A stretch of DNA of 64,000 nucleotides from Flavivirga amylovorans (GTDB taxonomy: Bacteria; Bacteroidota; Bacteroidia; Flavobacteriales; Flavobacteriaceae): the NCBI RefSeq assembly GCF_030540875.1, contig NZ_JAUOEM010000005.1, positions 310,001 to 374,000 on the forward strand, given 5' to 3'. Positions 42,760 through 54,900 of this stretch are shown piece by piece. The position numbers were made by a program, and so were the translations under genes. The notes beneath the pieces are model-generated. The model saw only the letters and a list, made by a program, of their open reading frames with translations. It searched no databases and had not been told where the DNA came from. Position 1 is the first letter of the stretch. Every line of letters starts with the position of its first letter.

Positions 42760-45700
42760 ATGATTCATTCCATTAAAACCAGTAAGTTCTCAAAGATTAT
42801 AGCTAGTTATTTGGCTATACAATTACTTATCACAGCGGTTCAGCCTTCAAATTTGTTTGCTTTAACCAGTGGTCCGTCGCAACCGGAATTTAATTCGTTT
42901 ACACCTATTGGCACGTCAGATATGGTGAATTTGGCATCAGGAAATTTTAACTATAACATTCCTATTATGGATGTAGGAGGCTATCCTTTAAACCTAGCTT
43001 ATGATTCTGGAGTTACTATGGATCAAGAAGCTTCGTGGACAGGATTGGGTTGGAACCTTAATGTGGGACAGATAAACAGACAGGTTCGTGGTATTCCAGA
43101 TGATTTTAAAGGGGATGAAATGGTATATGAGAATAACATGAAAGATAATGTTACGGTAGGGGTTCATGCTGGATTAGATCTCCAAATTATGGGGTTTGAA
43201 ACAGGTGATGCTGTTAAAGCTTCAGCTTCAATAGGGGTAGATTTAAAATACAATAACTATAGTGGCATGTCTTTCACGCCATCTTATGGATTGTCTTTTG
43301 ATTTAGCCAATGCTGTTACTGTGGGTATGGAAGTAGAAACTTCTGCAACAGAAGGGGCTACAATTTCTCCCAGTGTGAGCGGAAAAGTTAAATTTGGTGA
43401 TTTAGGAGACGGAGCGATTAATGGTTCTTTAAATGCTGGGATTTCTTATAATTCTAATCGCGGTTTGTCTAGTTTTTCTTTGTCAAGCAGTATATCAGAA
43501 TCTTTTAAGGTAGGGGAAAGAGATGCAGGGAATGGGAAAAAAGAAAATCTTTCTTCATCTAGTAGTATGGCAGGTGGTTTTGGTTCAGTTTCTTTTCAAA
43601 ATACTACTCTTACGCCTAGAAAAAGAACTGCGTTTAAAGATATTGCAGGCACAGTAGCACTATCGGTCGGTACATCTGTATGGGGGTTTGATATTGAAGG
43701 TGAGATTTCCGCTATGGGAGCTGTTCAAAAAATTAAAGATCCGATAAAAACAGAAAAAGCGTATGGTTATGAATTTACTGGACATGCCACAACAGATGAT
43801 ATTCTGGATTACAATAGGGAAAAAGATGGTTTAATAAGTAAAAGCACCTTAGCATTACCTACTACAAATTATACTTATGATTTGTATTCTGTAAACGGAC
43901 AAGGGGTTGCTGGGATGTTTCGGCCATTTAGGAGTCAAATAGGTCAAATAAATGATGAATTAGTAGAGGACGAAAGTGATAGTTTTCAGTTGGGTATAGA
44001 GGTAGAAGCTGCTTCTTCTTTCCACGTAGGGGTAAATTTTACAGATGCACCCTCTAATAGTAGAACAGGGATATGGAATACAAAAGCTTTAAAGAATTTT
44101 AAACAAAAAAGAGAAGATACCAAAAGTACTGATGAATCATTAGATTATGAGCCCGTATATTTTAAATATATTGGTGAGCCCAGAGTAGATCAAGACCAAC
44201 AATTATTTGAAGATTTAGGAGGCTATGCACCTGTTGCATTGGAAATTGGAGGCAGTAAAAAGAGTTTCAATAAACAAGCGGAGAATCAATTTAGAATAAA
44301 GAAATACGATAATAATGGATTTCCATTTTATCCAGAAACAGTAAATAATGGAGCACTTCCTCCAATTACAGGTAAGTATAAACGTAAAAAACGGGAGGTT
44401 CGTAACCAAACCGTTCAAAAATTCAGTGTTTCAGAATTAAGATCATTATATCCTAATACAGATTATTATAATAATAGAATTAATACCAATGCTAAATCCC
44501 ACCATACAGCAGAAATACGCGTGTTAAAAGGAGATGGATCAACCTATGTTTTTGGAGAAACAGCATACAATACCAATAAGCAAGAAGTTACATTCACGAC
44601 GGATAGTAATGATTTTAATTGTGCAACAGGTATTGTGAAATATAATGCAGGCCCGTCAGGAGAAGATTCTGGAAGTAATAAAAGTGGCATAGATCATTTT
44701 TATAATAATGTAATAACGCCAGCTTACGCACATACTTATTTATTGTCTTCAGTATTATCTTCAGATTATGAAGATTTAGAAGGAGATGGACCCTCAGATG
44801 ATGATTTAGGTGCCTATACTAGTTTTGAGTACTATGTCCCTGAAGAGACAAATGACTATAATTGGCGCGTTCCTTATAAATCTGACGAAGCATCATATAA
44901 TGCAGGACTTAATACACATCCTAACGACCAAAAAGGGAGTTATGTTTATGGAGAAAAAGAAATCAAATACATACGTAAAATTGAAACTAAAACACACGTA
45001 GCACTTTTTGATTTATCACCAAGAAAGGATGCAAAAGGAGCAAAAAAAAGACACAGTACCGGGACTGAAAATGAGGGGTCTATGTATAAAATTGAGAAGA
45101 TTCGTTTGTATTCTAAGCCAGAAGCTATTGCTGCTAAAATACTAGACGATGATTCCACAAATGATTTACCGATAACTGCTATTAAAACAGCACATTTTGT
45201 GTACGATTATTCACAATGTAAAGGCGTGGAGAATAATCTTGACGGGACACCAGAATTACCTCATGAATTAAGTAACGAAGGAGGAAAATTAACGTTAAAA
45301 AAGGTGTTTTTTACATACAGGGACTCACAGATGGGAAAATATACCCCGTATATATTTAATTATGAAGGGTTCAATCCAAATTACAATTTAAAATCTTATG
45401 ATGTTTGGGGGAATTATAAGCCCAATACAAATGGAGGTTGTAATACTGGAGATGAAATTACAACTCCCGAATTTCCTTTTGTTCAACAAGAGGATAGAAC
45501 CACTCAAGATTTATATGCTTCTGCGTGGTCCCTTACCTCAGTAGATTTACCCTCTGGAGGACGTATAGAACTCACCTATGAAAGTGATGATTACCAATAT
45601 GTACAGAATAGGAACACGATGCAAATGTTTAAAGTTGTTGGAGCTGGTAGTGCTTCAAGTTCAACAGACCCTGAAGGAAATACAAGACTGTATAAATTTA

Positions 45701-48700
45701 GTGGGAATAATGATGCAAAATATTTGTACGTAAAATTACCTGATGAGTCAAGTGACAATATTGACTTTAAGGCAAAATATCTAAAAGGTATAGAAGATAA
45801 GCCCATGTACTTTAGGTTTTTAATGAATATGACCAAAGATGGTGCACAATCTACTGCTAGTAAGGACTATGATTATGTAACGGGTTATTTTGAAATGGAT
45901 GAAGACGTAAACGTTTTTCAACCAAATGGAACGGGGCCAATTTATGCAGCCATACCTATGAAAACTACCGATGTTGAAGGTGGTGCTTTTGGAGGAACCA
46001 AACAAGTAAACCCTATATCTAAGGCAGGTTGGTATTTTGGCAGAAAACATCTAAATGGTTGGGTATATGGTTTAACACCAGATGCAGAAACTCAAAATAT
46101 TCAAGACATAGCACAAAATATTATAAGCAGCTTTGGAGCCATTAAAGATATTTTTTCAGGACCTAATAAAAAATTGCGGAGCAATGAATATTTATGTGCA
46201 CAACGTTTTATTCCTAAAAAATCATGGATTCGCTTGTCAACACCTAAAAATTATAAATTGGGTGGTGGTGCTAGAGTCAGTAAATTGGTTATGAAAGACC
46301 AATGGAACAAAATGGTAAGTGTTCCTGAAGATGGACGTTATGATAAAGAATATGGTCAAACGTATGATTATACTTTAGCCGATGGTAGTTCTAGTGGTGT
46401 AGCTACTTATGAACCAAATATGAGCAAAGAAAATCCTTTTGTAGAGCCATTTTACAATATAGGAGAGCGTCTTATAGCTCCTAAGGAAGTAAGTTATATC
46501 GAGAAACCTTTTGGCGAGCAGTTTTTCCCATCTGCTGCTGTAACTTATAGCAGAGTAACAGTAAGTAATTTGCAAAGAAATGACATTGGCAAGCATGCAA
46601 CAGGTAAAGTTGTGACTGAACACTTTACCTCTAAAGATTTTCCAACTATTGTAGATTATACAGATATTGATAGCCCTAGTAATTTTGCAACGAACGAAGG
46701 TCAGTTTTTACAAAATATAGTTAAAGGCTTATTGGGAGCACCAGTTGAAGTTAAAAATGAGTTTACATTATCGCAAGGCTTTGTAGTGCATACCAATGAT
46801 ATGAATGGCAAAATGCGAATGCAAAAAGTGTTTGCAGAAAACACAGATAAACCCATATCTATGGTAGAGTATAAGTATGCTACCAGTGCAGATAATGAGG
46901 GGGTTTTAGATAACAAAGTAATTACTATAAATAAAGATGGTACAATAAATACGGATAGACAGATTGGAGTAGATTATGATGTAGTTACAGATTTTAGAGA
47001 GAGTTATTCAGAATCAAAAACAACAGGATATAAGGGGAATGTCGTTTTAATGATTATTGGTATTTTTCCTGTTGTGATACCTACAGCCATACCGTCTCGT
47101 ACTAAAATAGAAAACGTAGCACATTCTACGATTACCACTAAAGTAATACATACTACGGCACAATTAAAAGAGAAGATCGCTACAGATTTAGGTTCGAGAG
47201 TGTCTACTATAAATGAAGCTTGGGACGCCGAAACCGGACAAGTACTACTTACCAGAACTATTAACGAATACAATGATGAGTATTACAATTTCAATTTCCC
47301 AGCATATTGGAATTATGAAGGTATGGGACAAGCGTCCAAAAATATTGGTATTACAGGAAGATTAACTAAAACAGGAACTATTTTTAAGATAGAAGATACC
47401 TCTAAACAAGATTATTTATATCCAGGAGATGAACTTTTGGTGCAGTCTGATAATGGTTATAAAAAACTCTGGGTTGTAGAAGTAAGTGCTACGGGTATTA
47501 AACTTATGGATGCTAAAAGTAATATGGGCAATGACTTAGGTTTACAAGGCACTATAGATTTTAAAGTGATACGTTCTGGGTATAGAAACCAACAAATGGC
47601 AAATATGGCCTCTATAACTTTAATGAAAAACCCTATTAAAGATAGCGTTGGGAATTATCTCCCTAGATTAATTAGTAGTTCATTTGAGCAATTGGCAACA
47701 GGCTCTACAGCTACTAATTTACGTATTGTAAATGCAAGTGCTGTTAAATATGATGATTTCTGGAATTGTCAATGTGAAAACGGATTGCCTTTTTTACCTA
47801 GAAGTGTAAATTCTTCCGAAGATTTAGCAGGTACACCTATAGAAAATTATGATTTTAACCCTTTTCTCTATAATGCTAAAGGAGAATGGCGTGCAAAAAA
47901 ATCCTATGCATATCTAACAGAACGTACAGAAGTTGTTAATGGAAGCACTTCGAAAGTAAATACACGAAAGGAAGGCTATTTTAAGGACTTTATACCTTAT
48001 TACAATCTGGTAGAACAGTCTCCAGATATATATGAATGGGAACAAACTGTAGATGCCCAACTAGATACTAATAAATGGACGTTTGCCAGCGAGGTAACAC
48101 AATACAGCCCTTATGGCTCAGAATTGGAAAATATGGATGCCTTAGATCGTTATTCAGCAGCACAGTATGGGTATAATTATACTTTGCCTACCGCCGTAGC
48201 GTCCAATAGTAAATATCAGGATATGGGCGTAGATAATTTTGAGGATTATGAGTTTGTAAATGCTCTTAATGGCCATTTCAATTTTAAAGAAACCATAGAT
48301 AATAATGCGCTAGATGATGCTATTATTTCTAATGCTCGCGCACATACAGGTCAAAATAGTTTGGTACTACGAAAAGGAGACGAAGTATATATAGAACGCC
48401 AATTATTAGGAGAGTTTCCTCCAGATTTAGATGCCGATAATGATAAAATTCCAGATACAAAAGATAATTGTAAATATACACCCAATCCAGATCAATTTGA
48501 TTATGATGAAGATGGCGTTGGCGATGTGTGTGATGATGATGCGGTGCCTAAAATTGTAAATATAGAGGTGACAAAACAGCTTAGAGGATGGAAAAAACAA
48601 GCAAGATTCACCATACAAGGAAAACCAAATGATGTTGTTAGAGCAAAAGTTGTAGATGTTAATTCGGGGCGTATTGGCTGGAGAGCAGCAGTTAATAGAG

Positions 48701-48972
48701 GTGATATATTTGAGACCCAAACAAAAGAGTTTATGATTCGATTAGATGCCTCAGGCAGAGCCAATCTTACCTTAGAAATGGGGGTGAGATGGGTTAGTAA
48801 AGGTGATAGATCTGCAGGTAATAATACCATCATAGATTTTGCTTTATTCCATAAAAAGAAAAACAGATCTATTTTTTCTAGTCCTAAAGTAAGAATTCAT
48901 GTTGTTGGGTATAAAGACCCAGGTTCGGGTACTGAGCCAGGAGCAACCGATTTATTTGAAGGAAAATTTTAA
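42760..48972 (+). CDS. Giant Rhs/SpvB-like shell protein, 2070 aa
   Basis: A hydrophobic N-terminus (residues 12-34) looks like an export signal. It is followed by [20 protein letters not shown] and [20 protein letters not shown], the start typical of Bacteroidota Rhs-repeat proteins whose shell resembles TcdB/SpvB. Long beta-rich regions follow, with YD-like strands such as [14 protein letters not shown], and near residue 1890 thrombospondin type 3 calcium loops ([31 protein letters not shown]). A beta domain ends it. There is no Rhs core or toxin tip and no type IX sorting domain, so it may act with the following giant proteins. The next gene begins 12 bases later. Confidence 0.7.
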   Translation: MIHSIKTSKFSKIIASYLAIQLLITAVQPSNLFALTSGPSQPEFNSFTPIGTSDMVNLASGNFNYNIPIMDVGGYPLNLAYDSGVTMDQEASWTGLGWNLNVGQINRQVRGIPDDFKGDEMVYENNMKDNVTVGVHAGLDLQIMGFETGDAVKASASIGVDLKYNNYSGMSFTPSYGLSFDLANAVTVGMEVETSATEGATISPSVSGKVKFGDLGDGAINGSLNAGISYNSNRGLSSFSLSSSISESFKVGERDAGNGKKENLSSSSSMAGGFGSVSFQNTTLTPRKRTAFKDIAGTVALSVGTSVWGFDIEGEISAMGAVQKIKDPIKTEKAYGYEFTGHATTDDILDYNREKDGLISKSTLALPTTNYTYDLYSVNGQGVAGMFRPFRSQIGQINDELVEDESDSFQLGIEVEAASSFHVGVNFTDAPSNSRTGIWNTKALKNFKQKREDTKSTDESLDYEPVYFKYIGEPRVDQDQQLFEDLGGYAPVALEIGGSKKSFNKQAENQFRIKKYDNNGFPFYPETVNNGALPPITGKYKRKKREVRNQTVQKFSVSELRSLYPNTDYYNNRINTNAKSHHTAEIRVLKGDGSTYVFGETAYNTNKQEVTFTTDSNDFNCATGIVKYNAGPSGEDSGSNKSGIDHFYNNVITPAYAHTYLLSSVLSSDYEDLEGDGPSDDDLGAYTSFEYYVPEETNDYNWRVPYKSDEASYNAGLNTHPNDQKGSYVYGEKEIKYIRKIETKTHVALFDLSPRKDAKGAKKRHSTGTENEGSMYKIEKIRLYSKPEAIAAKILDDDSTNDLPITAIKTAHFVYDYSQCKGVENNLDGTPELPHELSNEGGKLTLKKVFFTYRDSQMGKYTPYIFNYEGFNPNYNLKSYDVWGNYKPNTNGGCNTGDEITTPEFPFVQQEDRTTQDLYASAWSLTSVDLPSGGRIELTYESDDYQYVQNRNTMQMFKVVGAGSASSSTDPEGNTRLYKFSGNNDAKYLYVKLPDESSDNIDFKAKYLKGIEDKPMYFRFLMNMTKDGAQSTASKDYDYVTGYFEMDEDVNVFQPNGTGPIYAAIPMKTTDVEGGAFGGTKQVNPISKAGWYFGRKHLNGWVYGLTPDAETQNIQDIAQNIISSFGAIKDIFSGPNKKLRSNEYLCAQRFIPKKSWIRLSTPKNYKLGGGARVSKLVMKDQWNKMVSVPEDGRYDKEYGQTYDYTLADGSSSGVATYEPNMSKENPFVEPFYNIGERLIAPKEVSYIEKPFGEQFFPSAAVTYSRVTVSNLQRNDIGKHATGKVVTEHFTSKDFPTIVDYTDIDSPSNFATNEGQFLQNIVKGLLGAPVEVKNEFTLSQGFVVHTNDMNGKMRMQKVFAENTDKPISMVEYKYATSADNEGVLDNKVITINKDGTINTDRQIGVDYDVVTDFRESYSESKTTGYKGNVVLMIIGIFPVVIPTAIPSRTKIENVAHSTITTKVIHTTAQLKEKIATDLGSRVSTINEAWDAETGQVLLTRTINEYNDEYYNFNFPAYWNYEGMGQASKNIGITGRLTKTGTIFKIEDTSKQDYLYPGDELLVQSDNGYKKLWVVEVSATGIKLMDAKSNMGNDLGLQGTIDFKVIRSGYRNQQMANMASITLMKNPIKDSVGNYLPRLISSSFEQLATGSTATNLRIVNASAVKYDDFWNCQCENGLPFLPRSVNSSEDLAGTPIENYDFNPFLYNAKGEWRAKKSYAYLTERTEVVNGSTSKVNTRKEGYFKDFIPYYNLVEQSPDIYEWEQTVDAQLDTNKWTFASEVTQYSPYGSELENMDALDRYSAAQYGYNYTLPTAVASNSKYQDMGVDNFEDYEFVNALNGHFNFKETIDNNALDDAIISNARAHTGQNSLVLRKGDEVYIERQLLGEFPPDLDADNDKIPDTKDNCKYTPNPDQFDYDEDGVGDVCDDDAVPKIVNIEVTKQLRGWKKQARFTIQGKPNDVVRAKVVDVNSGRIGWRAAVNRGDIFETQTKEFMIRLDASGRANLTLEMGVRWVSKGDRSAGNNTIIDFALFHKKKNRSIFSSPKVRIHVVGYKDPGSGTEPGATDLFEGKF

Positions 48973-48984
48973 AATACAAATATT

Positions 48985-51900
48985 ATGAAGAGTAAATTCT
49001 ATAAAACATATTTTTTAGTACTATTTCTAATAGGTGTACTTAAAAGTTTCGGACAATGTCCTGTTCCAGTTCCAACCACAGAGCGAGATGCTTTAGTAGC
49101 CTTGTATAATGCTACCGATGGTGCTAATTGGACCAATAATACGAATTGGAATACGACGGCAGATGTATGTGATTGGTATGGGGTGACGGTTACTAATGGA
49201 ACTGTAACAGGTTTAGATCTTAGTGATAATGAATTAAGAGGCAATTTTTCATCTGGATTAGATGATTTAACAAATTTAACAATTTTAAATCTCCAAGGAA
49301 ATATAATAGGAGGGGTTATTCCTAGTAGTTTAGGAAGCTTAACAAATTTAATAATTTTAAACCTCCATGGAAATGTATTAACAGGCAGTATTCCTGTTAG
49401 TCTAGGAAGTTTAACAAATTTAACAACGTTGGATTTAAGCTCTGATGAGACATCTGCATTAAGTGTTAATCGATTTTCAGGAGGCATTCCTAGTAGTATA
49501 GGAAACTTAACAAATCTAACAACTTTAAATCTTCATGGAAGTCTATCATTGGGAAGTAGTATTCCTAGTAGTTTAGGAAGTCTAACAAATGTAACAACTT
49601 TAGATTTAAGCTCTAATTCCTTATCAGGAAGTATCCCAGATAGTCTAGGAAGTTTAGTAAATCTAATAACTTTGGATTTAAGTAATAATGGGTTTTCGGG
49701 AGGTATTCCTGACAGTTTAGGAAATTTAACAAGTTTAACAAATTTAAACCTTCATGAAAGCGGATTATCAGGAAGTATCCCAGATAGTCTAGGAAGTTTA
49801 GTAAATCTAATAACTTTGGATTTAAGTAATAATGGGTTTTCGGGAGGTATTCCTGACAGTTTAGGAAATTTAACAAGTTTAACAAATTTAAACCTTCATG
49901 AAAGTGAATTATCAGGAAGTATTCCTAGTAGTCTTGGAAGTTTAACAAATTTAACAACTTTAGATTTAAGTATTAATTCCTTATCAGGAAGTATCCCAGA
50001 TAGTCTAGGAAGTTTAGTAAATCTAATAACTTTAGATTTAGCTTCTAATGATTTATCAGGTAGTATTCCCGGTAGTTTGGTAAACATGGTAAATATAAAA
50101 ACTATACGTTTATCTAATAATCAACTATCGGGAAGTATTCCCAGTAATTTAGGAGGTTTAACAAGTTTAATAGGATTATCATGCAATAATAATCAATTAT
50201 CTGGAAACATTCCTGATAATTTAGGGAGCTTATCGAATCTGACAAGTCTAAACTTAGCTTATAATCAATTATCTGGAAGTATTCCTGCTAGTTTTTCAAA
50301 CTTAACAAGTTTAACAACTTTAAATTTGTTGAATAACGAATTATCTGGTGATATTCCAGACCTTACAGGGCTTACTTCTTTGAGCACCTTCTTTTTTGCT
50401 AACAATAATTTTGTGTTCGGGAATTTTGAAAATGAACATCTTAGTTATCCAAACCCTACATTTACGAATGGTTTTAGCCCCCAAGCCAAAGTAGATCAAG
50501 TTGAAACGCCCACTGCCATACTGGGAACAAACTACACATTTACAACGAGTTTAAGCAGTCTAAACAATAGCTACCAGTGGTATAAAGACGGTGTGGCTAT
50601 AACTGAAGCCACCAGTAAAGATTATACAATAAACTCTGTAACTCAAACCGATGCTGGTGTATATCATGTATTAGCGACTAATAGTATTGTTACGGGACTT
50701 ACTTTAGAGCGCAATACCATTACCCTTGCTGTAACTGCAGATGCTTGTGGCGTTTCAGAAGCAGAAAAGCAAGTGTTGTTAGATTTGTATGCCAGTACTA
50801 ATGGCCCAAATTGGGTCAATACCATAGCTAATAATAAACCCTGGGATGTTAATACCCTTGTTTGTGACTGGTTTGGAGTTACAGTTACAGATGGTAAAGT
50901 AACAGCTTTAAACTTACCTACTAATAATCTTATAGGTTCCATACCAGATACTATAGGTGGTTTACCACATCTTAAAACTTTAGACTTAGGCGGTAATACT
51001 ATAACAGGAATAATACCCCCTTCTTTAGGAACACTTTTAGAATTAGAAACCTTATTGTTACCAAACAATCAACTAACAGGAGATTTACATCCAACTTTAG
51101 GCAGTTTATCTAACCTTGTTAAAATGGATTTAAGTAATAATAACCTAAACAGTCAGATTCCAATTTCATTTTGTAACCTGGCAAAAGTAACCGAGTTGAA
51201 TTTATCTAATAATGAATTGATTGGATCTATACCAAGTCAGTTAGAGTTAATGAAGAGTTTGGTTCGTTTAGACCTAAGAAATAACCAGTTAGAAGGCCAA
51301 ATCCCTTATGAAATAGCTCGTTTATATAATTTAGAGTTTTTAGGATTGAGCAACAATAATTTTTCTGGTACAATACCCATTAATGTTTCAACTGGTTCTA
51401 ATTTAGAAGCATTTGTTTTTGAAAATAACAAATTCATTTTTTCAAACTTTGAGTCCAGACATCCTTCTTATACAGCTAATCTTAATGTTGGCTATACATA
51501 CACTCCTCAGGCAAAAACAGATACAGAAGAAACAAAAACAGTAACAACCAATAATCCTATTACGCTAACCACTCAGTTATCAAGTATTAATAATAGCTAC
51601 CAATGGTTTAAAGATGGTATAGCCATAGATGGTGCAATCGAAAGAGAATATACTATAGATAATGCAGCAGAAACCGATTCTGGAGTGTATCATTTTACAG
51701 CAACAAATAGTGTTATAACTGGTTTAACTTTAGAACGGAATCCAATAACACTTAGTGTAGAACAAACCTGTACCGTCGCAGCAACAGAACGACAAGCATT
51801 AATAGATTTATACAACACATTAGGCGGTGCAAATTGGACTAACACTTTAGGAGGAAACCAACCATGGTTGGTAAATGATGCGAATGCTTTGGTATGTGAT

Positions 51901-54900
51901 TGGTACGGCATAGTCGTAGAAAATAATGAGGTTGTAGAAATTAACCTTGCGGCAAATGCCTTAACAGGAACACTACCAGATGTTTTTGCTAATCTACCTG
52001 CTTTACGAACTCTTAAAATAAATAATAATAGTCTGCAAGGAAACGTACCGGCGTCTATAGCTGCTATTGTTGGTTTAGAAGGGTTTGCTATTGAGAATAA
52101 TAGTTTTGTTTTTAGCGATTTTGAGACCGAATTTTCAACCTACTATGCAAAATTGGGCACCAGTTTTACTTACAATTTACAAGCAAAAACAGATACGGAA
52201 ATTACCCGGACAGTAGCAGAAACAGGCAGTATTACATTAACCACTACAGCATTGACAAGTGCAAATAATAATTACCAATGGTATAAAAACGGGCTACCAA
52301 TAGTAGGAGCAACTAGTAAAGACTTAACGCTTACAAATGTAACAAGTGCTGATGCCGGCGCTTATTATTTTGAGGCTACAAATACTGTCGTTACAGGGTT
52401 AACGCTTGTTCGCCATTTTATAAAATTAGAAATCTTGCCTGCAGGAGATACTTGTGGGGTTCCTACCTCAGAGCGTGATGCTTTAATGGCACTTTATAAT
52501 GCTACAGATGGTGCTAATTGGGTTAATAATACTAATTGGAATACGTCTGCACCTGTATGTGATTGGCATGGGATAACGGTTACTAATGGGCATGTAACGG
52601 TTATATACTTAATAAGTAATCAATTAACAGGAAATATCCCGCCAGAGCTTGGTAATTTATCATCATTAGTTGATTTAGATTTAAATAGAAATCAATTAAC
52701 AGGAAGTATTCCGCCAGAGCTTGGTAATTTATCATCATTAGTTGAATTAGATTTAAATAGGAATCAATTAATAGGAAGTATCCCACCAGAACTGGGTAAT
52801 TTATCATCATTAACTTATATAAGTCTATATGATAATCAATTAACAGGATCGATTCCACCAGAATTGGGTAATTTATCATCATTAATTAATTTAACATTAG
52901 ATTTTAATCAATTAACAGGAAGTATCCCACCAGAACTGGGTAATTTATCATCACTAATTTATATAAGTCTATATAGTAATCAATTGACAGGGAGTATTCC
53001 CGCAGAGCTCGGTAATTTGTCATCATTAAGGACTTTATCGTTAACTTTAAATAAATTAACAGGAAGTATCCCGCCAGAGCTCGGTAATTTGTCATCATTA
53101 AGGAGTTTAGCGTTAAATTTAAATCAATTAACAGGTTCTGTACCTTCCGAGCTTGGTAATTTATCTAGCCTTGAATTGTTATACTTACATGATAATCAAT
53201 TTACAGGTGCTATACCTTCTGAGATAAGTTTAATTTCATCTTTTACGAAACTTCAATTTCAAAATAACAATTTTATTTTCAGCAACTTTGAAAGCGAACA
53301 CAATACTTATGTTGTAAATCTAACGCTTTACAATTTTAACCCCCAAGCCAAAGTAGATCAAGTTGAGACACCAACAGTTTTAGAAGGTGATAGTTACACA
53401 TTCACTACAAGTTTAAGTAGCCCTAATAATAGCTACCAATGGTATAAAGATGGTGTAGCAATTACTGGTGCTACCAGTAAAGAGTATACCATAAACACGT
53501 TAGCTTTAACAGACGCTGGTGTATATCATGTCGTAGCAACTAATAGCACCGTTACAGGCTTAACATTAACCCGTAATGATATTACTTTAAATGTAGGCAC
53601 CCCTGGAGCCTGTGAAGTCTCTGCAGCAGATCGTCAAACATTGATAGATTTTTATAATGCCACCAATGGAGACAGTTGGACCAATACCATAAATACAAAC
53701 CAATCGTGGTTGGTAAACGATCCTGCCTCTTCTGTCTGTGATTGGTATGGTGTCACCGTAGATGTGGCGTCTAATGTAGTAGGGATTCAATTACCAAATA
53801 ATAATGTTAGAGGAGACATCCCAGCATTTATAGAAAACTTAATAGACCTAAAAACTTTAGATTTAAGTGAAAACAATGTTATTGGAGAGATTCCAATAAC
53901 TCTAGGTAATTTAGTCAATCTTGAAACGTTAAATTTAAGTAATAATGTCTTAGTAGGAGAAATACCAGCAACCTTAGGGAACCTTGTTGCATTACAAACC
54001 TTAAATCTTGGAGCCAATAGATTTACAGAATCCATTCCAGATACTATAGGTGGTTTACAAGAATTAGTATCTCTAGATTTAAATGGCAATAAATTAACAG
54101 GTAGTATACCAACGTCATTGTATTCACTTCTAAAATTAGAAGCTGTAAAATTACAAGACAATAAACTTTCGGGAACCATAAATAGTGCAATAGGTAATTT
54201 AACCCAATTGCAAGAGTTTTGGTTATCTAATAATAATTTTTCGGGAAGTATTCCTACGACTATTACTACCATTCCAGTATTACGAAGTGTACGATTAGAT
54301 AATAATAGCTTTGGTGGAGATATTCCTTTATTAATACCAAATTTTTCAGTACCGAATACGGAAGTTAAAATTGAAAATAACCGTTTTGTATTTAGTGATT
54401 TCGAAGCAGAATATCCAGATTACAGCACACAATTAGATGTGTTTACGTACGATCCGCAAGCTAAGGTGGATACAGTAGAAACCATTTATGTATTAGCAGG
54501 AGATCCGGTTACATTAGGAACAACAGCGTTGTCCAGTCCTAATAATAGTTATGTGTGGTATAAAGATAATGTTGCCATACCTGGTGCTACATCTAGTAGC
54601 TATACCATACCAAACTTTGACCCTTTGGTACACGTTGGGGCTTATTATTTTATAGCAACCAATAGTACTATTGCGAATTTAGAATTAACACGTCATACCA
54701 TATTCTTAAGAGAGCTCATTCCTATAGAAGATCTTTCTGCGATAGGTGAATGCTCAATAAGCCCTGCTATTAACAGACAGTGGCAAATAACAAATCCTAA
54801 TGCTGTAGAAATAAACATTAATTGGGAAATTCTTGGTACCTCTCAATCGGGGACATATACAACATACCCTGGTAATAATCTATTAGCCACAAATACGGAA

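Noticed and set aside
48501-48833. Minus-strand open frame of 110 codons
   Set aside because: It lies antisense to the 2070-aa gene, and its composition is that of a reverse-complement shadow.
52601-53205. Regularly spaced repeats that could look like a CRISPR array
   Set aside because: The 72-bp periodicity is in frame and encodes 24-residue LRR units inside a long coding sequence.
53787-54272. Minus-strand open frame of 161 codons
   Set aside because: It is opposite the LRR region; the repeated KLP/ILP pattern mirrors the LRR codons, so it is not an independent gene.
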